Counted from the stretch's first letter, positions 29,692-39,376 are shown. The stretch is 64,000 nt of DNA from Luteibacter sp. OK325 (GCF_003050935.1 NZ_QAOX01000006.1:62001-126000); one strand, 5' to 3'. Program-made: numbers and translations. Notes: generated by a model from the sequence alone, not told the origin.

Positions 29692-30399
29692 TCAACCGCG
29701 TGTCGCAGCGCCCCCCGGCAACACATAAAACAAAACAGCAAAGTAGTGCAGCACGCTCCCCGCCACCACAAACAAATGCCACAACGAATGGTGAAACGGC
29801 AAACGCTTCGCCAGATAAAACGGCACGCCCGCCGTATAAGCAACACCGCCCGCCACCAATAACATCAGGCCGGCCTTCGGAACGTGTGTTGCCAGCGGCT
29901 GGAACGCCGCAATCGCGCCCCACCCCATCGCGACATACATGAACACCGCCGCGCGGTGGTAGCGCTTCAGGATGCCGAGCTCGAGCACACTGCCGACGAT
30001 GGCCAGCAACCAGATCATGCCAAACAGGCAGAGGCCCCATGTTCCGGGCACCGCGATGAGCGCGAACGGGGTGTAGGTGCCGGCGATCAGCCAGTAGATG
30101 CCCAGGTGGTCCAACGTCCGAAGGACACCCTGGGCGCTGTGATGTGGAAGGGCGTGACAAAGCGTCGATGCGGCGTAGAGAAAAATCAGGGTGGTGCCGT
30201 AGAGCGCGCTGGCGAACACAGCCACGGACCCGCCATACATAGCCGCTTTCGCAACCAGGGTGACGAGCCCGGCAATGCTGAGCCCGACGGCCAGCCCATG
30301 GACGATGCAACTGCCCAGTTCGTCAACGCGCGCATGGGGCACAACGGCGCGGCTCGCATCCATGGCCATCTGGTAGTCCCGTCGAAGGCAGGGTCTCAT
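29692..30399 (-). CDS. hemolysin III / YqfA family membrane protein
   Basis: 235 residues with about seven transmembrane helices of the PAQR/hemolysin III superfamily. The metal-binding motifs are LYAASTLCHALP with RTLDHLGIYWLIAGTYTPF, and PFHHSLWHLFVVAGS near the C-terminus (Ser, Asp and His residues conserved in the superfamily). The ATG at 30399 has GAGG eight bases upstream. The role in bacteria is unclear; hydrolase or membrane homeostasis functions have been proposed. Confidence 0.92.
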   Translation of the reverse strand: MRPCLRRDYQMAMDASRAVVPHARVDELGSCIVHGLAVGLSIAGLVTLVAKAAMYGGSVAVFASALYGTTLIFLYAASTLCHALPHHSAQGVLRTLDHLGIYWLIAGTYTPFALIAVPGTWGLCLFGMIWLLAIVGSVLELGILKRYHRAAVFMYVAMGWGAIAAFQPLATHVPKAGLMLLVAGGVAYTAGVPFYLAKRLPFHHSLWHLFVVAGSVLHYFAVLFYVLPGGAATRG

Positions 30400-30439
30400 C
30401 TTGCCAGCCTCGCATTGCAGTTAAGGACCATCGTGGGCA

Positions 30440-30466
30440 AACCTGTTAAATGGGGCTTGACAGGTT
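30440..30466. promoter_or_regulatory. possible operator (AACCTGT-N13-ACAGGTT)
   Basis: A perfect 7-bp inverted repeat lies about 70 bp upstream of the alpha/beta hydrolase start. The right arm overlaps TTGACA, so it could act at a promoter. No cognate regulator is known. Confidence 0.4.
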
Positions 30467-30533
30467 ATGCCATACCTTCGTAACCTCTCTAAACCGCTTA
30501 CTACGGTTACTATTGGCAACGAAGGGCTCCCCA

Positions 30534-31391
30534 GTGAATAAGGTCACGTTCCGAAAGATCGATGTCGACGGCCACCAGATCGCCTACCGCGAGGCGGGTC
30601 CGAAAGACGCGCCAACGATCCTGTTGCTGCATGGATTCCCCAGCTCGAGCCACATGTTCCGAGACCTGATTCCTCACCTCTCGGACTTCCACGTAGTGGC
30701 GCCCGACCTGCTGGGCTTCGGCCAGTCCGATATGCCAGGTCGTGACACGTTCACCTACACGTTCGACAACATTGCCGCCGTAATGGACCGCTTTACCGAG
30801 GTGGTCGGAATCGACCATTTCGCGCTCTACGTCTTTGACTACGGCGCACCGGTCGGCCTTCGCATCGCTGTGAAGCACCCAGAACGCGTAACGGCAATCA
30901 TCTCTCAGAACGGCAACGCCTATACCGAGGGCCTGAGTGACGGCTGGAATCCCATCCGCGCGTATTGGCAGGATGCCTCGGAAGAAAACCGGAACGCGCT
31001 TCGTGCTTTCCTCGCCCCTGAAACCACGGTGTGGCAATACCTGCATGGTGTTCCCGACGCAGCCAGGGAGCAGGTAGGGCCCGACGGGTACTCGCTCGAT
31101 AACTTCTATCTGGCACGACCTGGCGCCACGGACATCCAACTGGACCTGTTCGGCGATTACAAGAGCAACGTCGCGCTGTATCCGGCGTTCCAGGCGTATT
31201 TCCGCGAGCACAACCCGCCATTGCTGGCGGTTTGGGGTAAGAACGACCCGTTCTTCCTGCCTGCCGGTGCGGAAGCGTTTCAGCGAGACATCCCGTCGGC
31301 GCAAGTTCGCTTCTTCGACACCGGGCACTTCGCGCTGGAAACGCATGCGAAGGAAATCGCCGAGCAAATCAATACGTTCCTCCGTCGGTAA
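30534..31391 (+). CDS. alpha/beta hydrolase (epoxide hydrolase / dehalogenase-like)
   Basis: 285 residues from a GTG at 30534 (VNKVTFRKIDVDGHQIAYRE), with AAGGG nearby; the open frame goes further upstream through a putative operator. The oxyanion segment is LLLHGFPSSSHMFRDL. The nucleophile elbow is VFDYGAPVGLRIA, where Asp stands in place of Ser, as in epoxide hydrolases and haloalkane dehalogenases. The late acid is in AVWGKNDPFF and the catalytic His in DTGHFALETH. It probably starts an operon with the quinone-oxidoreductase-like gene. Confidence 0.88.
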   Translation: MNKVTFRKIDVDGHQIAYREAGPKDAPTILLLHGFPSSSHMFRDLIPHLSDFHVVAPDLLGFGQSDMPGRDTFTYTFDNIAAVMDRFTEVVGIDHFALYVFDYGAPVGLRIAVKHPERVTAIISQNGNAYTEGLSDGWNPIRAYWQDASEENRNALRAFLAPETTVWQYLHGVPDAAREQVGPDGYSLDNFYLARPGATDIQLDLFGDYKSNVALYPAFQAYFREHNPPLLAVWGKNDPFFLPAGAEAFQRDIPSAQVRFFDTGHFALETHAKEIAEQINTFLRR

Positions 31392-31428
31392 TTTAAACGG
31401 GCGTACTTCGAACTTCAGGATCTACAAC

Positions 31429-32403
31429 ATGCGCGCAATCGTCCTCGATGGTTTTGGCGGCTACGACAAGCTCGTCTACAAAGACATCCCCAAGCCCGAA
31501 CCGCTGCATGGCCACGTAGTCATACGGATCAAGGCATTCGGCGTGAACCATGCCGAGATGCACATGCGTCGCGGCGAATGGGCCGAGAATGCTGACGTAA
31601 TTGGCCTGGAGTGTGTCGGACTAGTTGACGCCTGCCCCGGCGGCGAATTCCCGATCGGCGCGAAGGTTGCGGCGATGATGGGTGGCATGGGACGGACCAT
31701 CAATGGCAGCTACGCGGAATATGTGGTTGTGCCCACGCACGTGGTGACTCTCATCGACGCCGACCTGCCTTGGGCGGAACTTGCTGCTCTACCAGAGAGT
31801 TATGCAACGGCGTGGACGTGTCTCTTCCGCAATCTCGAAATCCAGAAAGGCCAGACGCTGCTAATCCGGGGGGCTACCTCAGCGTTCGGGCAAGCCGCGA
31901 TTAACCTGGCTGTCGATGCAGGGTTGAAGGTGATCGCCACGACGCGCCGACGAGAGCGTTTTCCTGTGCTTGAAGCATTAGGTGTGACTCGGTGCGAGGT
32001 CGAGGGACCGGAACTGTCGAAGCGCCTTCCCGAAAGCGGCAAGGTGGATCGGATCCTCGACCTCGTTGGCAACAGCGTGATCGTGGACTCTCTCGCCATG
32101 CTGCCGCGTTACGGACGTGCCTGCATTGCCGGGTGGCTTGGAGGGCTTGACCCGGTGAAGGACTTCAACCCGCTCGCGCAATTGAACAGCGGTGTCTATC
32201 TGACGTTCTTCGCGTCGTTTCACTTTGGCCTCCCCGACTTTCCACTGTCAGATGTGCCCTTGGCCGACATTGCGAGGAAGGTCGCCGCTGGACGCTTCCA
32301 GGCCAAACCAGCCCGCATTTTCAAGTTCGAGGACATCCGTGAGGCACATCGCGTCATGGAGGCCAATGAGGCGGGCGGGAAGATGGTCGTCCTGGTCGAC
32401 TGA
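31429..32403 (+). CDS. zinc-less MDR / quinone oxidoreductase-like protein
   Basis: 324 residues from the ATG at 31429 (MRAIVLDGFGGYDKLVYKDI). It has a GroES-like N-terminal domain (IRIKAFGVNHAEMHMRRGEW, ECVGLVDACPGG) and a Rossmann NAD(P)H domain with RGATSAFGQAAINLA. No structural four-Cys zinc lobe is visible, so it belongs with quinone reductases. It follows the hydrolase by 37 bp and precedes another hydrolase gene by about 50 bp on the same strand. The substrate is unknown. Confidence 0.88.
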   Translation: MRAIVLDGFGGYDKLVYKDIPKPEPLHGHVVIRIKAFGVNHAEMHMRRGEWAENADVIGLECVGLVDACPGGEFPIGAKVAAMMGGMGRTINGSYAEYVVVPTHVVTLIDADLPWAELAALPESYATAWTCLFRNLEIQKGQTLLIRGATSAFGQAAINLAVDAGLKVIATTRRRERFPVLEALGVTRCEVEGPELSKRLPESGKVDRILDLVGNSVIVDSLAMLPRYGRACIAGWLGGLDPVKDFNPLAQLNSGVYLTFFASFHFGLPDFPLSDVPLADIARKVAAGRFQAKPARIFKFEDIREAHRVMEANEAGGKMVVLVD

Positions 32404-32457
32404 GTCGACCACGCACCGATGTGGCACGGTTTCCAGCGCTGACATAAGGAGTTGACC

Positions 32458-33270
32458 TTGCTATACCGAGGAATGGAACGCGCCGCACTCGATGCGGCAT
32501 ATAACAACACGCGAGCTGTCGCGGACTTTCAGGAGACCTTCAAAGATTTCCGGTCACGTAGCGACCGACTTTATCGATCTACCGAGTCTGAGCGAGACCT
32601 CCGCTACGGCAGCCAACCCGATGAGCGGTTCGACCTGTTCCGAGGCCGAGAAGTTAGCGCGCCGACCGTCGTGTATATCCATGGCGGATACTGGCAGACG
32701 TTGTCGAAAGAGGACTTTGCTTTCGTAGCCCAGGGGCCGCTAGACCTCGGCCTCAACGTTGTACTAGCGGAATACACCCTCGCGCCGCTGTCCTCGATGA
32801 CACAGATCGTGCAGGAGATTGGCCGCCTTCTTGACCATCTCGCAGTCAACACGGACTTGATTGGGCGTGGCCCTGTCAGTGTGGTGGGACATTCAGCGGG
32901 CGGCCAACTGGGCCTGCTGCATCGCTCGCACCGCCTGCTTGCGCACATCATGGCGATCAGCCCATTGGTCGATCTGGAACCGATCAGCCTGTCCTGGCTA
33001 AACGAGAAATTGAATCTCGATGCCAGGGAAGTCGAGATGTACAGCCCGTTGCGGCATATCGGTGCAGGCGCACCGACGACGATAGCCGTTGGCACCACGG
33101 AGTTGCCTGAGCTTGTGCGTCATGCAAGTGAGTACTCGACCGCGGCGGCGAGGTCCGGGGACGTCGATTATGTCGCACTCCAAGGCCGGAACCACTTCAC
33201 CGTGCTCGAAGATCTGGCGAGTGCGACAGGTGTGCTGACGAAGAAACTGGGAACTATTCTTTCACCGTGA
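32458..33270 (+). CDS. alpha/beta hydrolase, arylformamidase-like
   Basis: 270 residues. AAGGAG at 32446-32451 points to the TTG at 32458; TTG at 32452 and ATG at 32473 are alternatives. It carries the HGGYW oxyanion motif typical of kynurenine formamidase/esterase families (VVYIHGGYWQTL), the nucleophile elbow VVGHSAGGQLG and the catalytic His in QGRNHFTVLED. It is the third gene of the 30534-33270 run. No other tryptophan-catabolic gene is nearby, so kynurenine formamidase is only a resemblance. Confidence 0.82.
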   Translation: MLYRGMERAALDAAYNNTRAVADFQETFKDFRSRSDRLYRSTESERDLRYGSQPDERFDLFRGREVSAPTVVYIHGGYWQTLSKEDFAFVAQGPLDLGLNVVLAEYTLAPLSSMTQIVQEIGRLLDHLAVNTDLIGRGPVSVVGHSAGGQLGLLHRSHRLLAHIMAISPLVDLEPISLSWLNEKLNLDAREVEMYSPLRHIGAGAPTTIAVGTTELPELVRHASEYSTAAARSGDVDYVALQGRNHFTVLEDLASATGVLTKKLGTILSP

Positions 33271-33348
33271 TCGACACTCCGGTAAGGGCAACCGAGTGGA
33301 CGCTGACAAAGCGATATTCGCCAGCGATCCACTCCTTCGTGACCGCTA

Positions 33349-33900
33349 TTACGCGGCAGCGGCAGGCGTCACGACGGGGAAATCGACTTCCGTCCTGGCG
33401 ACTTCGTTGATGTAGTTGGTCCAGGTATTCAGCGCAACGTGCATGACGATTTCGATCACCTGGGCGTCGTCGTAACCGGCCAGCTTCACAGCATGCAGGT
33501 CGCCATCGCTGACATGCCCACGATGCTTCACCACCTTGACGGCAAACCGAACAGCAGCGTCTGCCTTTGGATCGGTCGACGTGCCATGGCGGTTGGCGAT
33601 CATTTCAGCATCGTCGAGCTTGGCGAGGTTCTTGCCTAGGTAGGTATGAGCGGAAAGGCAATAGCTGCAACCGTTGATCTCCGCGACGGCGAGGGCGATG
33701 CGCTCGCGGGTCGGTGCCGGCAGGTCACCCTTACCCAGGGCGGTGGACAGGCCCAGGTAGCCTTCGAGGGCCACCGGGCTGTTACCGACCATGCGGAACA
33801 AGTTAGGAGCAACGCCGAGTTGCTTCTTCACGGCTTCGAGCATCGGACGCGAACCGGCGGGGGCGGAGTCGATCGTAGTGGGGGTGGCGATGCGTGACAT
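33349..33900 (-). CDS. carboxymuconolactone decarboxylase / AhpD-like protein
   Basis: 183 residues with the peroxidase-type CxxC motif EINGCSYCLSAHTYLG (about residue 78) and the family segments PTRERIALAVAE and HVALNTWTNYINEV. It is divergent from a LysR gene, with a palindrome in the shared promoter region; regulation by that LysR is likely. It is related to the CMD protein at 1498-1971 but longer. Confidence 0.92.
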   Translation of the reverse strand: MSRIATPTTIDSAPAGSRPMLEAVKKQLGVAPNLFRMVGNSPVALEGYLGLSTALGKGDLPAPTRERIALAVAEINGCSYCLSAHTYLGKNLAKLDDAEMIANRHGTSTDPKADAAVRFAVKVVKHRGHVSDGDLHAVKLAGYDDAQVIEIVMHVALNTWTNYINEVARTEVDFPVVTPAAAA

Positions 33901-33969
33901 GGCTCAGTTTTCTCGATATTTGCCGGCTAGCTCCGGCGGCGAAAACCAAGGTACGACCTCTCCTTTCCG

Positions 33970-33991
33970 ACAACTAGTCGGTGTAAGTTGT
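33970..33991. promoter_or_regulatory. possible LysR binding site
   Basis: ACAACT-N10-AGTTGT between the divergent CMD and LysR genes, with a nested CGAC-N5-GTCG. Its shape and place fit a LysR-type site. Confidence 0.45.
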
Positions 33992-34020
33992 AGACGTCCT
34001 TTCAGAAAGTGAAACTGTTC

Positions 34021-34923
34021 ATGGACCGCCTGGAAGCTATGCGTGTGTTCGTTCACGTGGTGGATGCGGGAAGCCTGTCGGGCGCCGCTCGCGCCTTGGA
34101 CATGCCACTGCCCACCGTAAGTCGCCGGCTTTCAGACCTGGAGAGGCGCCTCAAAACGCAACTCATCACACGCTCGACGCGCCAGCTGACATTGACGGAC
34201 TCGGGCCTCGAATACGTCACTACATGCAGGCGGATTCTTGAAGAGATTGAACAAGCCGAACGCCAGGCCGCGGGTGAGTACGCCGCGCCTAAAGGGGACC
34301 TGGTCATTACCGCTCCCATTGTATTCGGTCGCATGTACCTGCTCCCGATCGTTACCGAATTTCTGAAGGCGTATCCCGAAATCAACGTCCGACTCGTTCT
34401 CGGTGACCGATCGTTGAATTTATTGGAAGACCATGTGGACCTTGCCGTGCGCATCGGCACACTACCCGACAGCAGCCTCATCGCGACGCGTCTTGGAACG
34501 ACGCGTCGGGTGGTGTGCGGAAGCCCGGCGTACTTCGCGGAAAAGGGAACGCCGCAACATCCTCGGGAACTGCGTGATCATGCGTGCGTGACGTTTGAAG
34601 GATTGGATGCCGCCACGCAGTGGTTATTCTCCACTGGCAAAACGTCGCTGGCTGTTCCGATCCAATCGCGGCTTGCCGTGAGCACCGCCGAGGCGGCGAT
34701 CGACGCCGCCGTGGCGGGCGTGGGTGTGACGCGTGTCATCGCATATCAGGTAGCGGCGCGGTGCCGCGATGGCATTCTGAAGCAGGTACTCGAGGACTTC
34801 GAACCGGAAGCCTGGCCGATCAGTATGCTTTATGCCGGCCAAGGGCGATTGCCGCTCAAGGCGCGCGCCTTTCTTGATTTCACTGGCCCACGTTTGCGAA
34901 GCGCCGTCTCGATTGTTCCATAA
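34021..34923 (+). CDS. LysR-family transcriptional regulator
   Basis: 300 residues from the ATG at 34021 (MDRLEAMRVFVHVVDAGSLS); a GTG four codons upstream is less likely. The HTH is SGAARALDMPLPTVSRRLSD, then LITRSTRQLTLTDSG. The substrate-binding domain starts at PKGDLVITAPIVFGRMYLLP and contains VDLAVRIGTLPDSSLIATRL, the subgroup often controlling neighbouring oxidoreductases. It is divergent from the CMD gene. Confidence 0.95.
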   Translation: MDRLEAMRVFVHVVDAGSLSGAARALDMPLPTVSRRLSDLERRLKTQLITRSTRQLTLTDSGLEYVTTCRRILEEIEQAERQAAGEYAAPKGDLVITAPIVFGRMYLLPIVTEFLKAYPEINVRLVLGDRSLNLLEDHVDLAVRIGTLPDSSLIATRLGTTRRVVCGSPAYFAEKGTPQHPRELRDHACVTFEGLDAATQWLFSTGKTSLAVPIQSRLAVSTAEAAIDAAVAGVGVTRVIAYQVAARCRDGILKQVLEDFEPEAWPISMLYAGQGRLPLKARAFLDFTGPRLRSAVSIVP

Positions 34924-34990
34924 CCTGGTAGAGAGCCTTCCGATTTCTATGGATTATCTGGAGACGTCGAAGGCTTGATCATGCTCATGC

Positions 34991-35503
34991 ATGATCGCTT
35001 TCGCCCACGCCAAGGTGTGCCTTACTGCCTTCGTCGGCTCCCATGTCGCCGGGGTGAGCAGGGATTTACTGACCGAGCACTTCCTGACTCTTTCGGACGA
35101 AGGTCGCTTTCAGCGGTTTCTACGGCGAATGGACACCGAAGCCATCGACGCGCACGTTGAGCATCTTCTGGCAGATGCCCACGCCTTGATTATTGCATCG
35201 CAATCGAATCGAATCCGCGGTCTGGCCGAGCTTTACATCTCCTTGCAGGAGCCGTCCGCCGAGGTCGGACTGAGCGTCCTGGAACGACATCAAGGACAAG
35301 GCATTGGCACGTCAATGACAACGATGCTGATCCGTATTGCCGAGCATGCGCGGTGTACCGCCTTGAGTGCGGTAACGCTCATGGAAAACAGCGCCGCGCG
35401 AGCCCTCTTGAAGAACTTGGGATTTCGGCAGCGTGGCTCGGGCGAAGAGTGCCATGCCACGCTGCTTATGCAGCACTCCGACGACAGCCGGGTGCCCAAC
35501 TGA
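34991..35503 (+). CDS. GNAT-family N-acetyltransferase
   Basis: 170 residues. The acetyl-CoA motif A is EVGLSVLERHQGQGIGTSMT (about residues 91-110), followed by an AVTLMENSAARALLKNLGF segment typical of the fold. The substrate is unknown. The start codon choice is weak because no good ribosome-binding site precedes it. Confidence 0.85.
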   Translation: MIAFAHAKVCLTAFVGSHVAGVSRDLLTEHFLTLSDEGRFQRFLRRMDTEAIDAHVEHLLADAHALIIASQSNRIRGLAELYISLQEPSAEVGLSVLERHQGQGIGTSMTTMLIRIAEHARCTALSAVTLMENSAARALLKNLGFRQRGSGEECHATLLMQHSDDSRVPN

Positions 35504-35615
35504 TCCCTTCCACCCCACCACTCGTCCCTCCCCAGGCCCACTTCATCCCTTCCCGCCTGACACACCAACCGCCGAGCGCCTAACGTGTCGCCATTGGCAC
35601 ACGAAGGAGAAGCTC

Positions 35616-37403
35616 ATGCGTCGACGCACCCTACTCAAGGCCGGCCTGGTCCTGCCGTTCGTTCCGTACGCACTCGCCTTCAACCGGAGCGCTCTCGCCT
35701 GGACAGGATCGTCCCATGGCGCCGCCGCAGCGCCACGCGCTATCGACGCCACCTGGCCGGCCACGGATCAATGGGAGCGCTTGCGCAAGCAGGTCGGCGA
35801 CCGCCTGCTGAAGCTTCAGTCGCCCTTCGCGGCCGACGCTCCCAAGGCAGCCAGGGCTGAAGCCATAGCCCACCTCGGCAACCCTTTCTATCTGGGCGAC
35901 CAGCCGGCACTCACCCAGACCAGCGGCTGGTTCGGTGCCTGGACGTCACAACCCAGCCCCTACGCTGTCGCGGCCGAGTCCACCGCCGATGTGGTCGCCG
36001 CGGTCAATTTCGCGCGCGAGCAACGCCTTCGTCTGGTGGTGAAAGGTGGCGGTCACAGCTACCAGGGAACCTCCAATGCTGCCGCGTCCCTGCTGGTATG
36101 GACGCGCCGGCTCAGGCAGATCACCTTGCACGACGATTTCGTCGGCCAGGGCTGCTCTGGCAAGCACGCGCCGCAGCACGCGGTCAGCCTGGGCGCCGGC
36201 TGCCTGTGGATCGACGCCTATGACGCCGTTACCACGCAGGCGGCGCGTTACGTGCAGGGTGGCGGTTGCACCACCGTCGGCGTCGCGGGCCTGATCCAGA
36301 GCGGTGGCTTCGGCAGTTTCTCCAAGGCCTTCGGCACCGCCGCGAGCAACCTGATCGAAGCCGAAGTCGTGACAGCCGATGGCAAGGTACTGATCGCCAA
36401 TGCCTGCACCAATGCGGATCTCTTCTGGGGACTGAAAGGCGGTGGCGGCGGCAGCCTCGGCATCATCACACGCGTGACGCTGCGCACGTTCGACCTGCCG
36501 GACATCTTCGGCGGCGTAGGCGGCCACATCAAGGCACCCGACGAGGCGAGCTTCCAGGCGCTGATCGCCCAGACCGTACGCTTCTATGCCGAAGCCTTGT
36601 GCAACCCGCACTGGGGCGAACAGATGTCCTTGCGTGAAGGCAACACGCTGGCTATTTCCATGGTGTTCCAGGGCTTGTCCAAGGAAGAAGCCGAAGCCAC
36701 CTGGGCGCCGTTCAAGGACTGGCTCGCCCGGCACCCGGCATACGTGATCGTCGAGCCGATCGCCGCGCTGGCCATATCGGCGCGCCACTTCTGGGATGCG
36801 ACATTCTTCCGTGAGCACGCGCCCCGGTTCATCGCCGATGACGATCGCGAAGGGGCGCCGCCGTCGCACATGGTCTGGGCTGGGGACCGCGGTCAGGTTG
36901 GCTGGTACATCCACGCTTACCAGTCGGTGTGGTTGCCGGGCAACTTGCTTGCAACCGACCAACAGGTCCGACTCGTCAAAGCCTTGTTCGAAGCGTCGCA
37001 ACACGAGGACGTGGGCCTGCACTTCAACAAGGGTCTCTTCGGCGCGCCTGACGACGCGCGTGCACGCGCCCGCGATACTGCGACCAACCCGCAAGTGGCC
37101 GACGCGTTCGCGCTGGCCATCGTCGGCACCAGCGGTGCGCCCGCGTTCCCCGGCATGCCGGGCGCAAAGATAGACGCGGACAAGGCGCGCAGGGATGTGG
37201 ATAACGTCGGCCGTGCCACGGCGCCGCTACGTGGACTGGGAACCGGGCTCGGCTCGTATGTCTCCGAGAGCGATTATTTCCTCGCCGACTGGCAGCACGC
37301 TTTCTGGGGTGTCAACCACACACGGCTTGTTTCGGTGAAGCGGCGATACGATCCGACGAACTTGTTCAATGTTCATCACGGTGTGGGCAGCACCGTCGAC
37401 TGA
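35616..37403 (+). CDS. Tat-exported FAD-linked oxidase (BBE type)
   Basis: 595 residues from the ATG at 35616 with GAAGGAGA upstream. The N-terminus has a twin-arginine signal (RRRTLLKAGLVLPFVPYAL). An FAD_binding_4 domain follows (RLVVKGGGHSYQGTSN, VQGGGCTTVGVAGLIQSGGF, LKGGGGGSLGIITRV). The berberine-bridge C-terminus ends with RLVSVKRRYDPTNLFNVHHG. It is probably a periplasmic alcohol or carbohydrate oxidase. An open frame of 61 codons upstream overlaps the GNAT gene and is spurious. Confidence 0.92.
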   Translation: MRRRTLLKAGLVLPFVPYALAFNRSALAWTGSSHGAAAAPRAIDATWPATDQWERLRKQVGDRLLKLQSPFAADAPKAARAEAIAHLGNPFYLGDQPALTQTSGWFGAWTSQPSPYAVAAESTADVVAAVNFAREQRLRLVVKGGGHSYQGTSNAAASLLVWTRRLRQITLHDDFVGQGCSGKHAPQHAVSLGAGCLWIDAYDAVTTQAARYVQGGGCTTVGVAGLIQSGGFGSFSKAFGTAASNLIEAEVVTADGKVLIANACTNADLFWGLKGGGGGSLGIITRVTLRTFDLPDIFGGVGGHIKAPDEASFQALIAQTVRFYAEALCNPHWGEQMSLREGNTLAISMVFQGLSKEEAEATWAPFKDWLARHPAYVIVEPIAALAISARHFWDATFFREHAPRFIADDDREGAPPSHMVWAGDRGQVGWYIHAYQSVWLPGNLLATDQQVRLVKALFEASQHEDVGLHFNKGLFGAPDDARARARDTATNPQVADAFALAIVGTSGAPAFPGMPGAKIDADKARRDVDNVGRATAPLRGLGTGLGSYVSESDYFLADWQHAFWGVNHTRLVSVKRRYDPTNLFNVHHGVGSTVD

Positions 37404-37407
37404 GGTC

Positions 37408-38292
37408 TCAGACCGGCTTCCAGGCTAGTGCCATGTCTACGAAGGCCTGGCACGCGGCCGTTCGATACGCTCCCTTGCGCTGAAGCATGGCCACGGTGCG
37501 CTGGGCCATGGCGTCGCGTACCTTCACGGGACACAGGCCGTCGTGGTGATGGGCGACTGCCTCGGGTAGCACGGTAGCAAGCCTGTCGCTGTGCTGGACC
37601 ATCTCGATGATCCCGCTGACCGAATTGGCTTCGATCGCGGTGTGCGGGTGGATTCCCTGGTCGTGGCAGTGACGGTCGATATGACCTCGTGTTGCGAAGT
37701 CGCCACTCAACAGCACGCGCGGCTCCTTCTCGAACTCACGAAGCGATAGCGCCCGCCGCCGCGTGGCATACGGATGCTTCTTACCCACTACCAGGGCGAG
37801 CGTCTCGACAAACCAGGGCTGACTCTCGATGTCCGCCGAGCGTGCCTTCATGAATCCTATGCCGATGTCGAGATCGTCCTGCGCCAGCAAGGCCTCGATG
37901 CGATCCTGGTTCATCTCCATGACGCTGAGGTCGATGCCCGGATAGTCCGCGTTGAAGCGCGCGACCAGGGGACCCATCAGGTATGCGGTGAAGGTCGGCG
38001 TCATGGCCAGCCTCAGCTCGCCGTGAGTCAGGTCCTTCGCGTCGTGAATGGCGCGCTTGCCCGCATCGAGATCCTGCAGGGCACGGCGGGCGTATTGCGC
38101 ATAGGCTTTGCCCGCGTCCGTTAACCGGATGCTACGTCCGGACCGGTCGAGCAACTGCGCGCCCAAGGCGTCTTCGAGCTGCCTTATCTGCTGCGACAAC
38201 GTCGGTTGCGACACGTGCAGTGCTTCCGAGGCGCGCGTGAAGTTCCGGTGCTCCGTGACCGCGAGGAAGTAGCGAATGTGCCGCAGCAGCAT
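37408..38292 (-). CDS. LysR-family transcriptional regulator (CynR/CbbR-like)
   Basis: 294 residues. The HTH is FTRASEALHVSQPTLSQQIR, then LEDALGAQLLDRSGRSIRLT. The effector domain starts at LTHGELRLAMTPTFTAYLMG. It is convergent with the FAD oxidase and divergent from the metallo-beta-lactamase-fold gene 118 bp away, which it may regulate. Confidence 0.95.
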   Translation of the reverse strand: MLLRHIRYFLAVTEHRNFTRASEALHVSQPTLSQQIRQLEDALGAQLLDRSGRSIRLTDAGKAYAQYARRALQDLDAGKRAIHDAKDLTHGELRLAMTPTFTAYLMGPLVARFNADYPGIDLSVMEMNQDRIEALLAQDDLDIGIGFMKARSADIESQPWFVETLALVVGKKHPYATRRRALSLREFEKEPRVLLSGDFATRGHIDRHCHDQGIHPHTAIEANSVSGIIEMVQHSDRLATVLPEAVAHHHDGLCPVKVRDAMAQRTVAMLQRKGAYRTAACQAFVDMALAWKPV

Positions 38293-38410
38293 GACGCCTC
38301 AACTATAGGGTGTGCTTATGGTCCGGATAGTAAACCGGTCTTGGACGTCACGGGGGGCGAAGCCGATTCTATCGCGTTATCAAACGCACCCCTCCCCAGA
38401 AGAATTCATC

Positions 38411-39376
38411 ATGAAAACGCTACGCACGTCGCCGCTCGGAATGATGCTGTCGCTTGCCATCGTGGCCGGAACCTGGGTGATTCCCACCCTGAGCTTCGCC
38501 AGTGAGCCCGGCCCGAATGACTATTTCCATACGGGCGCCGGCGCCCGGTACCTCGTTCGCGCGCAAACAGCGCTCGACATCGAGCCCCAGCGCGACGGCA
38601 TCACCGTACTGCTTGGCTCCGGTGGCAACATCACCGTGCTCTCCGGGCCGGACGGCAAGTTCCTGGTCGATGCCGGTATCAGTCCCTCACGGGCCAAACT
38701 GCAGGTGGCGTTCAACCAGCTCGGGGCGACTTCCGTCAAATACGTCGTCAATACGCATTGGCACTGGGACCACACCGACGGCAACGCGTGGCTGCACGCA
38801 GCGGGTGCGACCATCGTCGCGCAGCGCAATACGTATAAACACCTGACGCAGACCACGCACGTCAACGAATGGAACTGGACCTTCAGCCCCGTCCCCGTCG
38901 ACGCACGGCCGACCTTGCTCGTGGATGATGAAAAGACCTTCGACTTCGACGGAACACGCATCGAGGTAGAAAACCTCGGCGCCGGTCACACCGACGGCGA
39001 CCTCTGGGTGTACTTCGTCAAGGCGGACACCCTGGTCCTGGGCGACACCTTCTGGAACGGCCACTTTCCTTACATCGACAACGAGGACGGCGGCAATATC
39101 GACAGCGCCATTCAATGGGCCAACAGCGCCATCGAGCGAACCACGGACAAGACCATCGTCGTGCCCGGCCACGGTCCCGTCGGAAACCGCGCCGACCTGA
39201 TCGCCTTCCGCGACATGCTTGTCGGCGTGAGCGACAACGTGCGGGCGCTGAAGCAGCAGGGAAAGTCACTCGACGAAATCATCGCCGCCAAACCCGCCGC
39301 CGCTTTTGATGCCAGGTGGGGCGGCTTCGTGATCGGACAGGATCATTTCGTCAAGCTGGTCTACGCAGGTTTGTAG
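38411..39376 (+). CDS. secreted metallo-beta-lactamase-fold hydrolase
   Basis: 321 residues from the ATG at 38411. A Sec signal peptide (MLSLAIVAGTWVIPTLSFAS) precedes the MBL domain with zinc ligands in VNTHWHWDHTDGN (HxHxDH), NLGAGHTDGD and VVPGHGPVGNR. It acts in the periplasm; the substrate is unknown. The last 16 bp overlap the convergent HD-domain gene. Confidence 0.92.
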   Translation: MKTLRTSPLGMMLSLAIVAGTWVIPTLSFASEPGPNDYFHTGAGARYLVRAQTALDIEPQRDGITVLLGSGGNITVLSGPDGKFLVDAGISPSRAKLQVAFNQLGATSVKYVVNTHWHWDHTDGNAWLHAAGATIVAQRNTYKHLTQTTHVNEWNWTFSPVPVDARPTLLVDDEKTFDFDGTRIEVENLGAGHTDGDLWVYFVKADTLVLGDTFWNGHFPYIDNEDGGNIDSAIQWANSAIERTTDKTIVVPGHGPVGNRADLIAFRDMLVGVSDNVRALKQQGKSLDEIIAAKPAAAFDARWGGFVIGQDHFVKLVYAGL

